From CAYTLW01 sp964438735 (GTDB lineage Bacteria > Myxococcota_A > UBA9042), in assembly GCA_964438735.1 (NCBI GenBank), contig CAYTLW010000064.1, positions 1 through 41,295 on the forward strand: a DNA stretch of 41,295 bases, written 5' to 3'. Shown here piece after piece: positions 16,201 through 25,400 of the stretch. Every line of letters starts with the position of its first letter. The first letter of the stretch is position 1. Below the pieces are notes generated by a model that saw nothing but the letters and a program-made list of their open reading frames with translations, did not search any database and was not told where the DNA came from. The position numbers and the translations under genes are program-made.

Positions 16201-19035
16201 GAAGTTGGCGATGGTGGCCTCAATCCAGCGGTCCAGCTCCAGCCGATGGCGCACGTAGCGATGCTGTTCGAAGAGTACGTAGACGGCCTGGCTGGCGTTG
16301 TCGGCGACGAAGGAGAAGGCGTCGTGGGCGACCTGGGCGACCCGGCCGACCACTTCGCGCAAGGCGTCGTCCTTCTGCAACTCCAGGCCGGCCTCGTGCA
16401 GCGAGATGGCCAGTCGCAGCAACAGCGAACACAGGCGATGGCGGGCGCCGCCGTGGGCGTTGGCACAGGCCAGACGCCACAGGGCCGCACGCAGCACCGC
16501 GCTCGAGGCCAGAGCCGGCACGCCATACCAGGCCAGGGCCCGCTCCATGAGGGGTTGCAGCTCGGCGCTGGCGGCGTCGGCGCCCTCGTGGTGGCGACGA
16601 CAGAAGTCGTAGAAGGCCAGCTCGGCGCTCGCGGCGGCCGGCTCGCCGACCAGGGGCAGCAGGTTGCGATCGAAGAGGCTGCCGGCGTCGGCGAAGGCGC
16701 CCAGCAGGTCGATCAGCGGCCGCAGGCAGGCGGGCGTCGACGCCGTGGAGATGAGTTCGTGATCGTCCAGCAGGGCCTCGATTGCGGCGATGCGATGGTT
16801 GGGCAGCTCGTGGCCCAGCAGGACCGCCCGCACCTCGTCGATGAGCCCGTCCAGGACCGCCTGACGCTCGGGCTGGGCCATCGTCTGCAGGAGCTGCTGG
16901 CGCTCACCGGCAGCGGCGAGCACGCGGTCCAGGGGCTGGGGCGCGGGTGTGGGCAGCGGCGCGTCGTCGCCATCGGCGACGGTTTCGGCCTCTCCCTCAG
17001 CGTCGATGATGGCCAGGGGCTGGCCGGCGGTGACCTGCTCGTTGGCCCGGCACAGGAGCGAGCGCACGGTGCCGGCTGTAGGCGCGAAGACGGGCATCTC
17101 CATCTTCATGGCTTCCAGGGTGCAGATGCGATCGCCCACAGCGACCACATCGCCCTCCGAGGCGGAGACCTGCACCACCATGGCCGGCGCCGGGGCGGCG
17201 ACCACGCCACCGGACGACTGCTCGATCGCATGCATGGCGCCGTCGATCTCCACCAGGATGCCGGCGCGGCCACGAGCGTGAAGCACGTCGTGACGGCGAC
17301 CTTCGATCTGCAGGATCGCCGCGTGCGGACCGGTGGGCTCGATGGTCAGCCGATGCAGCGCGCCGGCGGGGCCGACAAGGTAGCGATCGTGGCTGAGTGC
17401 GTAGACCTCGATGGTGTGGTTGCGACCGCGCAAACGCAGCTCGAAGGTGAGGCCGTCCGGCGGCGGCAGCTGCTGCGGGATGCCGTCCTGGGCCTGGGCC
17501 AGGAAGCGCTCGATATCGGCCCGGCGGCGCAGGCGATACTCGGTCACGGCGGCCACCAGCAGGGCCTCGAAGGCGCCCGTCGGAGTGCCGAACTCACCGT
17601 CGGCCACGGCGCGATCCAGCCAGCCGGTATCCGCCTCGCCGCTGACGTAGGCGGGCACGGTCAGCAGGTCGAGCAGGAAGGCCTTGTTGGTGGCGCCATC
17701 TTCGACCACCACCTGCAGCTCGCGCAGGGCCCGCTGCAGGCGGGCGATGGCCTGGCGACGGGTGGGCGCCCAGGCGATGACCTTGGCGATCATGGAGTCG
17801 AACTCAGGCGCGATGGCCTGGCCCTCGGCGACGCCGCAATCCACCCGGATGCCAGGGCCCGACGGCAGGCGCAGCAGGCGGATGATGCCCGGGCTGGGCC
17901 GGAAGTCGTGCTCGGGATTCTCGGCGTTGAGGCGGACCTCGATGGCGTGTCCGCGCGGCGGGCCGGCTGGTGGCTGCCAGGGCAGGCCGCGGGCGATGTC
18001 CAGCTGGGCGTGCACCAGGTCGCAGCCGCTGATGGCCTCGGTGATGGTGTGCTCCACCTGCAGGCGAGAGTTCACCTCCAGGAAGGAGAGCTCGTCGGTC
18101 TGCGGCCGGTAGAGGAACTCGGCGGTGCCGACGCCGCGATAGCCAGCGGCTTCGGCCAGACGCACGGTGGCATCGAGGGCCTGCTGCCGGGCGGCGGAGG
18201 TCAGCACGGGCGAGGGCGCCTCTTCGATCACTTTTTGATTGCGGCGCTGGATGGAGCAGTCGCGCACGCCCACGGCAGATGCCTTGCCATCGGCCCCGGC
18301 GACCAGCTGCACCTCGATGTGGCGGGCGCCCAGGATGCATTTCTCCAGCAGCAGACCGCCCTGGCCAAAGATCTTCCGCACCTCGTCGCGGGCCGCGTTC
18401 ACCGCCGCGAGCAGGTCATCGGCGCACTCGACCCTCCGGATGCCACGCCCGCCGCCGCCGGCCGATGCCTTGGCCATGAGCGGGTAGCCGATGGTCTCAC
18501 CGGCGGCGCGCAGGGCGGCCTCGTCCATGTCGTCTTCCACCAGGCACCACGGGCCCAGGGGCACGTCGCATTGTTCGGCCAGCTGCTTGGCGCCGATCTT
18601 GTCTCCCAGCAGGCGCATGGACTCGGCCGGCGGCCCGATGAACTCCAGGCCCGCGGCGGCGGCGCGATCGACGAAGCGGGGGTCTTCGGCGATGAAGCCC
18701 CAGCCGGGCCAGACCGCGTCGCAGCGATGGCGCACCAGCAGGTCGATGACCCGCTCATGGTCGCAATACGCACTGGTGGCGCTGCCATCGGCGGCCGTAG
18801 CCAGGGCCGGTCCCAGGGCGATGGCGTCGTCGGCCTGGCGAATCCAGGACGCGCCCACGTCGGCGTCGGTCCACAGGGCGACCGCCTCGATCGCCGTGCC
18901 GCGCTCGGCGTTGTACTCGCGCAGGGCGCGCAAGAAGCGGACCGCCGGCTCGCCGCGGTTGAGCACGGCGACACGGTGGATGTCCACCTGCTTGGGGGTG
19001 GTGCGCTTGGATCGCTTGGTCTTGTTGGCTTTCAT
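13294..19035 (-). CDS. single-chain acyl-CoA carboxylase, eukaryotic ACC-like (BC-BCCP-central-CT)
   Basis: A 1913-residue multidomain biotin carboxylase. The biotin carboxylase domain spans about 20-470, with the ATP-grasp loop GGGGRG at 193-198 and NSRLQVEHTITE near 322-333. A biotinyl domain at about 608-680 carries EAMKMEM, with the biotin Lys at 644. Residues about 690-1320 include a stretch (about 1160-1320) resembling the ACC central domain of eukaryotes, including RRMGATYPYEI, like the RxxxxGTTYxYD segment there. The carboxyltransferase fills about 1356-1870, and a low-complexity tail ends the protein. It should make malonyl-CoA for the FAS; longer acyl-CoA substrates are possible. 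The ATG at 19035 is preferred over 19047 because the first ATG is part of its GGAGG site. It lies 43 bp after acpS, probably in one operon. Confidence 0.9.
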   Translation of the reverse strand: MKANKTKRSKRTTPKQVDIHRVAVLNRGEPAVRFLRALREYNAERGTAIEAVALWTDADVGASWIRQADDAIALGPALATAADGSATSAYCDHERVIDLLVRHRCDAVWPGWGFIAEDPRFVDRAAAAGLEFIGPPAESMRLLGDKIGAKQLAEQCDVPLGPWCLVEDDMDEAALRAAGETIGYPLMAKASAGGGGRGIRRVECADDLLAAVNAARDEVRKIFGQGGLLLEKCILGARHIEVQLVAGADGKASAVGVRDCSIQRRNQKVIEEAPSPVLTSAARQQALDATVRLAEAAGYRGVGTAEFLYRPQTDELSFLEVNSRLQVEHTITEAISGCDLVHAQLDIARGLPWQPPAGPPRGHAIEVRLNAENPEHDFRPSPGIIRLLRLPSGPGIRVDCGVAEGQAIAPEFDSMIAKVIAWAPTRRQAIARLQRALRELQVVVEDGATNKAFLLDLLTVPAYVSGEADTGWLDRAVADGEFGTPTGAFEALLVAAVTEYRLRRRADIERFLAQAQDGIPQQLPPPDGLTFELRLRGRNHTIEVYALSHDRYLVGPAGALHRLTIEPTGPHAAILQIEGRRHDVLHARGRAGILVEIDGAMHAIEQSSGGVVAAPAPAMVVQVSASEGDVVAVGDRICTLEAMKMEMPVFAPTAGTVRSLLCRANEQVTAGQPLAIIDAEGEAETVADGDDAPLPTPAPQPLDRVLAAAGERQQLLQTMAQPERQAVLDGLIDEVRAVLLGHELPNHRIAAIEALLDDHELISTASTPACLRPLIDLLGAFADAGSLFDRNLLPLVGEPAAASAELAFYDFCRRHHEGADAASAELQPLMERALAWYGVPALASSAVLRAALWRLACANAHGGARHRLCSLLLRLAISLHEAGLELQKDDALREVVGRVAQVAHDAFSFVADNASQAVYVLFEQHRYVRHRLELDRWIEATIANFDDAPPSDARQWVEELIESRQPVLHTLLRRADSTSAGALSVAETALRRLYAGAMCTDLRAWRVGPVVAADAAMGLHEGQTPVTLLLAQTLDEALAALPTLLQERPAASRRVVEITLTGDAEPAPTAITAAIEGLEAGSLPADRLARLTVSWTSGEAALCHLSWQVIGTGLQLDDLHGLHPETACRIELWRLEAFELQRLEAPEHLVAFRGRARANARDERVFVFAELRDVPDDLEADDAGERLWEFERAYFEGIRIIRQVQAGTALRRRFHWNRLTFHVRPVLNLGARDVARIAHKLEAPARGAGLQKVVVRAQVRDDRSPAGLRPVELVISTPGSHRLDVQLRTPSPLPLRAMTPYAMAVVRSRRMGATYPYEIIRMLEGRVAADRLPHPDMIEGSFVELDLDEQGALVPAERPRGGNSAGVVVGLVSHVTERHPEGMERVWIASDPTRAMGALAEPECRRVIAALDLATERGIPLEWLPVSAGALISMDSGTENLDWTARVLRRIIEFTQSGGVIHVIVAAVNVGAQSYWNAEATMLMHCRGMLIMTPAGSMVLTGKKALEYSGSVAAEDERGIGGYARIMGPNGQCQCQARDLGDAYAILFEHYRNTYVVAGESHPRPHLSGDPVQRSILDHAYEGSEDFVTVGEIFDDATNPGRKRPFSIRAVMAATIDGDGGHVERFGAMADADTAVVWEARMGGQPATVIGIESRPLTRRGRIPMDGPETWTGGTLFPNSSRKVARALNAASGQRPVVVLANLSGFDGSPESLRRLQLEYGAEIGRAVVNFDGPIVFAVIGRYHGGAYVVFSKALNPGLHALALEGSYASVIGGAPAAAVVFPRLVRQLAQKDPAVLGAKKALDKAPASRRPRLREALDAALSDATLRAQGEVARQFDDIHTVERAVEVGSLDAVIPPARLRPAVIEVLQRAALDDDGDSTGSRRTGGPVRSRASRPTAGAPPSSPSVGSLPS

Positions 19036-19078
19036 GGTCGCCTCCATGCCGGTCGGTGTGCCGGCGGCGAGCTTGCAA

Positions 19079-19492
19079 TCAGTCGTTCTGTTGCCGTTCG
19101 AGCACCACCATGGCGACCGCCTGGTCGCCGTCGTGGCTCATAGAGAGGTGCGAGCGGATGGGGCCCAGATCGGCCACCGCCGCGGCCACCTGGCCGGACA
19201 GGCGCAGACCGGGGCGGCCATGGCCATCGGTGAGCACCTCGATCTCGGTCATGTCCACACTCGCCAGGGCGGGCGGACTGCCCCAGCGGGCCACCGACCA
19301 GGCCTTGATGAAGGCCTCTTTGGCGGCGTGGCGGGCAGCGAGATGGCGGGCCGGATCGGCAGACGATCGCCCCTGGGCGTCGCGCCGCTCGGCCACCGTG
19401 AAGGTGCCCGCCGCGTAGGCCGACGCCGGATCCGCCAGCTGCTGCCGGAAGGCCCCCACGTCGACCAGGTCGACGCCGATGCCGGCGATCAT
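19079..19492 (-). CDS. acpS: AcpS: holo-ACP synthase (phosphopantetheinyl transferase)
   Basis: A 137-residue AcpS-type phosphopantetheinyl transferase. GIGVDLVDV at 4-12 contains the metal ligand Asp8, FTVAE follows at 31-35, ARHAAKEAFIKA at 53-64 contains Glu59, and SMSHDGDQAVAMVV lies near the end. It moves 4'-phosphopantetheine from CoA onto the ACP serine. Its start overlaps the FAS stop (ATGA), so it is translationally coupled to FAS. The FAS polypeptide has no built-in transferase at its C-terminus, unlike fungal FAS, so this enzyme is its obvious activator. The same fas-acpS order is known from Mycobacterium. Confidence 0.93.
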   Translation of the reverse strand: MIAGIGVDLVDVGAFRQQLADPASAYAAGTFTVAERRDAQGRSSADPARHLAARHAAKEAFIKAWSVARWGSPPALASVDMTEIEVLTDGHGRPGLRLSGQVAAAVADLGPIRSHLSMSHDGDQAVAMVVLERQQND

Positions 19493-22400
19493 GAGCCGCT
19501 CCCCGCCGGGTGGGCGACGTAGACGCCGCCGGCCGGGTCGAGACGGGCGCCGGGATCGAGCAGCATGGCCGCCTCTTCGTCGGCCTGGGCGTCGCTGCCA
19601 TCGGCGGCGACGAAGCGCCGGTCGGTACGCTTGGTGAAGAGCTTACGTCGACCCATCAACACGTCGGTCCACGCGGCGCGTGCCCGGTCCAGCCGCTCGT
19701 CGGCCCGCGCCTGCCAGACCGAACGCTCGTCCGCCGGCACGGCCGCCAGGAAGGCATCCGGATGCAGCACCAGGGCCAGTGCGCCGACGTGGCCGAAGCC
19801 CAGGCTGGTGAGCAGGCCCGCTTTGAGGCGGCGAGCAGGGCCCGGCCGAAGCGGCGCATCGCTGAAGACCAGGTGGTCGAAGCGGCGCATGGCCACATCG
19901 ACGCTGTCCAGGTTGCGGTTGCCGGGCACCACACCGCTGGCCATGGCCTGGCAGAGGCCGATGAGCTGCCAGCCGGCGGCGCCCCCCTTGGCGTGGCCGG
20001 TCAGGGTCTTCTGCGAGACCACCATCAGCGGGTTGCCCTCGGTCCGACCCAGGGCCCGCTGGATGCGCTCGTGCAGGGCGTTCTCGTTGGGGTCATTGGC
20101 GCCGGTGGAGGTGTCGTGTTTGTAGACCAGGGCGATGTCGTCGGCGCTGAGGCCGTGCTGGGCCAGGGCCTGGCCCAGGGGCGAGTCCACACCGCCGGCG
20201 GCACAGGCCAGCGCGCCCATACCCGGCGCCGGGATGGACTTGTGGATGCCGTCGCCGAAGGAGCCGGCCCAGCCCAGCACGCCCAGCACGGGCAGGCCGA
20301 GCTCCAGGGCGACGTCACCGCGCGCGAGCAGTACGGTGGCGCCGCCCTGGCCCTCGACGAAGCCCCGCCGCCGGACGTCGTTGGCGCGCGACATCTGGGC
20401 GGGCTCCAGGCCCATGGCGAGCATCTCCTCGGTGGCCGCGGTGGCATGCATGTCCGCGAAACCGATGACGCCCTCAGGGCCGATATCGTCAAATCCGCCG
20501 GCGACCACGAAGTCGGCCTTGCCGAGCAGGATCTTGTCGGCGCCCTCCTCCAGGGAGACGGCGGCCGTGGCGCAAGCGCCCACCGGATGGGCCATGGCGC
20601 CGTAGCTGCCGACGTAGCTCTGGACCACGTAGGCGGCCATCACGTTGATCAGGGTCTCCTGCAGCACGTCGCCCTGGCGCTCGCGGCCGAGCACGTGGTC
20701 GACGTAGAGGCGGCCGAGGCTGCGCATGCCGCCGATGCCGCCGCCCTGGGTATTGGCGATGCGGGCCGGGTGCAGCCAGCGCAACAGCTCTTCGGGCTCC
20801 AGGCCGGCGGATACGAAAGCGTCGGCGGTGGCCATGAGGTTGAACTGCGTCACCCGGTCGACGCTGTCGACCATGTCGCGCGGCAGCCCATGTCGGGTCG
20901 GATCCAGGCCAGCAGGCACCTGGCCGGCGACCCGACGGCTCAGCTTGACCGCCTTGGGCACGCGCACCTCGGCGCCGGCCAGGCGCGTGACCAGCCAGCG
21001 GTCGCCGCCCGGTTCGGGTCGCGCCCGGGTGTGCTCGGGATCGGCGTCGACGAAGCAGCGGGCCTCGTCTTCGGAGGCCACGGGGAAGGTGAAGTCCCGT
21101 TCCAGCCAGGCGCTGGCGTAGACGGGCATGGCCTGGGGGTCGAAGCCCACCGTCTCGGGCTCGACGAGGCGGATGCCGACCCGCTCTCGCACGGCCTGCC
21201 GATAGCGCCCGGCGATCTCCTCTTCGGCGACGACTTCGTCGCTCTGAGTGTCCAGCCAGCCGGCGCCCGGCTCGTGCCGGATCAGGCCGGTCATCCAGGC
21301 CAGCTCCAGCACGCCAGCGGGCGACAACTCGTCTTCGAACTCCAGCTCATAGCGGGTGCGAGAGCTGCCGCAGGGGCCCATCTCGCCGGTGCCGACGATG
21401 ACCACCATGCGGTCCAGCGCGGGCACGGCGCCCCAATCCTGCGCGACGGTGGGGTCTGGCAGGGAGGGCGCCGGGCGGGGCCAGGTGGGCAGCGCCGGCA
21501 CCTGTACGGGTTCGGCGTCGACCTGTCCGAGCAGCTGCGCTTCCTGCCGACGGAGTTCCAGCTGGCGTCGGCGCTCGGTCGATCGACGCTCCATGTCGGC
21601 GCGGATCCGCCCGACGGTGGCGCGCAGGTCGGCGATGGTGGCCATGCCGCCGGTCAGGTCGGCGTCCAGGGGGCTGTCGGCGGCCAGATCGGCCATCTTT
21701 GACGTGCACAGGGAGGCCAGGAGCAGGCCCATCTCGGCGCTGGAGAAGGTGCGTATGCCCGTCTCGGCCTCCAGGGGCCCGGCCACGGCGTCGTTGCCAG
21801 CCATCAGGTTGGTACTCCGGACCCAGCCGATGCGGGCGGCGCACAGGGTGGTGGCCCGTCCCCAGGCGTCGTGTTCGCTCTGCCACCTGGCCTGCAGGAC
21901 CTCGAGCGCCGCCTTGGTCTCGGCGTAGGCGCCGTCGCCGCCAAAGCTGCCGTGGTTGGGCGACAGGGGCAGCAAGACGTGGCAGGGCCGCCGCGGCAGC
22001 CCTCCGGCGATGGTTCGGGTGGCGATGCCGCCCACCAGGCGCTCGACGCCCTGCAGCATGGCCCGCAGCGCCAGCTCGGCGCGACCGCCCATGCCGTCCA
22101 GGGTGGCCGTGTCGCCCAGGGCGGCGAAGGGCACCAGCAGGTCGGGCGCAAACGGCCCCTTGAGTACACGCACGCTCGGTCCAGCCTGCTCGGTGACGCT
22201 GCCGAAGAGCCAGTCCAGCAAGCTGTCGATGTCGCGCTGCGAGGCCTGATTGAAGGGCACCACGTGCAGCTCGGCGCCTGGCGCTGCCGCCTCCTGGTAG
22301 AAGCGGCGGTAGGCCAGCAACCGTTCCGGCGTGGCAGCACTGGTGGTCAACACCACGCGCGCACCGCCACGCAGCAGGTGACGGGCCACCTCCAGGGCGA

Positions 22401-25400
22401 TGGAGCCCGGGCTGGCGCCCGTGATCAGCGCCGTGCGGCCGCTGAAGTCCAGCGGCGCCTCGCCGGCGGCGACCAGCACGTCGTGCAACTCGGTATCCCA
22501 GCGACCGGCCGGGCCGATGCGGGCGGCATGCTGCCACTCCAGCGGCCACAGGCTGGCGGCGAACCGACCGTGCACGCCCGGGGCGTCGTCGATCTCTTCG
22601 CTGACCTTCAGGCTGCCGTCGGCGGCGATCTCCAGCTTGGGACGGGCGGCGCGCAGGGGCAGCGGGGCCGAGACAGCGCCACTGGCGATGGCGGCGAAGG
22701 CGTCCGCGAGCCAGGGCTGGCCCTTGCCCTCGACGGGACCCTTGCCCTCGACCTGGCCAACCAGCCAGCGAGCGCGGGCGACCACGACCGGATCGGCGGC
22801 GAATGCGGCCAGCCGACGGGCCTCTGTGATGACCTCCCGCTGGTTCATGCGACCATTCAGGGCCTCAAAACCCAGCCGGGCCATGTCGCGGCGGGCCTGG
22901 GCCCAGCTCGAGGTGAAGGCCACGTGACGGCGGGGGTCGAAGACGGCGCCAATGCCGGCCTCGTAGCCTTCGCCATGTTCGGCCTGCCAGGCGTCGACCC
23001 GGTCGGACAAGGCCTGGGCGGCCGCGGAATCGGGCGCTGGGGCCTCCAGGGGATGACCCAGTCGTTCAGCCAGATCGCGGGCCTGCTGCATCAGCACGCC
23101 GTCGGGACCCAAGACCCGATCTTCCAACTCGGCGACCACCGCGGCATCCACCGCGCTGGCGGCGCCGGCGGTGGCGACCTGACGGCCGATGGCCAGACCC
23201 AGATCTGTCGACAGGACGCCAGCCAGGCGGTCCAGGTCCGCCATGGCAGCGGTGCGAGTGGCAGGCGCCAGGTCAGTCAGGCGGCCCACATCACCGCCAC
23301 GACCGGACTGACCGGAGCGGGTCTCCAGGCACAGGGTCGACAACGCCGAAGCCCGCAGGCCAGCGGGCAGGCCAAAGTCCGACTCCAGCACCGACTCCAG
23401 ATCGCGCCGACCCAGACCGGGGCGGCCGAAGACGCGACCGATAGCAGCCTCCCAGGCGGCCGCGAGGTAGCCGCCCGGCGCCTTCCACGTCGGCGCGCGG
23501 CGGCCGATCTCGGCGGCGAGGTCGCCGATGGGTTTTTCGTGAGCGCCATCGATGGTGCCGAGGCTGAACTCGGCGCCGATGTCCAACAGCGCCTGGTTGC
23601 GGCGCGAAGAGACGCCCTCAAAGAGCTCGTCGATCGTTTCGTCGTCGCGAATCTGTTCCGGACGCACGCGGGCCTGCAGAGCCAGCAAGGCGCGAAGGCC
23701 ATCGACAACGGGGAAGGGGCGATCGGGGAGATCGGTGTCGGTGGCCAACTCACAGCGTGATGAGATATCACGCTGCTCGTCTCGCTCCGCTCGCACCGTG
23801 ACCGTGGCCGTGCCCCTGTCCGTAACCGAGTCCGTGACCGAGACCGTGACCGAGTCCGTGACCGAGTCCGTGCCCGTGACCGACACCGGATCGGCATCCC
23901 GCGCCATCACAATGCCCGCATCACTGTCGATGTTCTCGACCCGAACCGCCGGCGCATCCGCCGTATTGGCCAGCGTCTGGCGCAACATATTGGTCAGCGT
24001 CGGCTGGTAGCCAACCCCCACCTCGACCACGCGACTCACACCCAGCCCACCCTCAGCGACCGGCCGAAGCATCAGCTCCTGGGTCTCAATCCAGCGCACC
24101 GGACTGGCGAACTGCCACGCCAGCAACTCGATCAAGAGCGCCCGGGCCAGCTCGCCGGGGCGGGTCTGCCAGCTGTGCCAGTCGGCCAGGATCGGGCCGA
24201 GGTGTTCGTCATCGGTGCAGTCGACGATGGCCTGCACGAAGTCCCGCTCCAGGGAGAAGGGGCGCGCGACCAGGTTGGGGATGTAGCGGCCGACCAGGCG
24301 GGCTGGATCGAATTGTTCGGGCAGGTGCTCGCGCAGGGTCTGGCGGAAGCTGCCGACCCCTTCGGCCAGCACGCGGGAGTGGAAGGGCACGTCCACGCCC
24401 GGCACCAGCAGCCAGGGGGCCTTGCCGCCCGGGCGCTGCCGGGATTCCAGCTCGGCGGCCAGGACTTCGAGTCCAGCGGTCTCGCCGGTGACGGAGTACT
24501 GGCGATCGCGCACGTTGAAGTTGACGATCTGGATCATCGCGCCGGTGCGCTCGGCCACCTCGGCGAGCAGCTCCTCGGCGCCGGCGTGATCGAGGCCCGC
24601 GTGGTGCGGACGGATCACGCCCATGCGATAGCCGCTCTCGCCGTTTGCGTCGCGGCGGACCAGGTGGTGCGCCACCAGGCCGCGGCGGTAGACGATGTCG
24701 ACCACCACCTCCAGCGGCAGCACCTCGGTGATCGCCGACAGGGCGTTGTATTCGCCGACGCTATGACCGCAGGACAGGGCGTCGTCAGCCAGGACGCCGT
24801 TGGCGCGCAGCTCGGCCACCTGGGCGCGGGCGAGCACCGCCATGGCCACCTGGGTGAACTGGGTCAGGAAGAGCACGCCCTTGGGGTGCAGCAGGTCCTT
24901 GCCGTCGACCACCAGGGCCAGCGGGTTGTCGCGCACGATGGCCAGGATCGAGAAGCCCAGGTTATCGCGGGTGTAGCGATCGGCGCGATCCCACACCCGG
25001 CGCGCCTCTGCTGAGCGCTGGTAGGCCTCCATGCCCATCTTCGGCTGTTGGATGCCCTGGCCGGGGAAGACAAAGGCCGTCAGCGGCGGCGCCACCAGGG
25101 CGGTGGCGCGCAGCACGGCGATGCGATCGCCGTCACGCTCGACCCGGGCGGTGGCCTCGACCACCTGCCGGCCGCGGGTCATGCCGATGCGCACGCAGTC
25201 CATGTGCAGCAGCTCGCCGGGCAGCACCGGCGCCAGGAAGGCGGCCTCGAAGGCGTCGAGGCGATCGCCGTCGCCGCCTGCGACCTGGTCGCGCAGCAGG
25301 GCGCCGACGCGGGCAGCGGTCCACATGCCGTGCACGATCGGACCGGGCAGACCCGCCAGGCGGGCCATGGCGGCGCTCCGATGGATCGGGTTCAGGTCGC

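Noticed and set aside
16129..19143. 1004-residue open frame opposite the carboxylase
   Set aside because: No motifs and atypical composition; the minus strand encodes biotin carboxylase and biotinyl domains.
23797..23886. CRISPR-like array or frameshift scar in the FAS gene
   Set aside because: Units are contiguous hexamers without spacers, and the frame stays open into an intact ACP domain.
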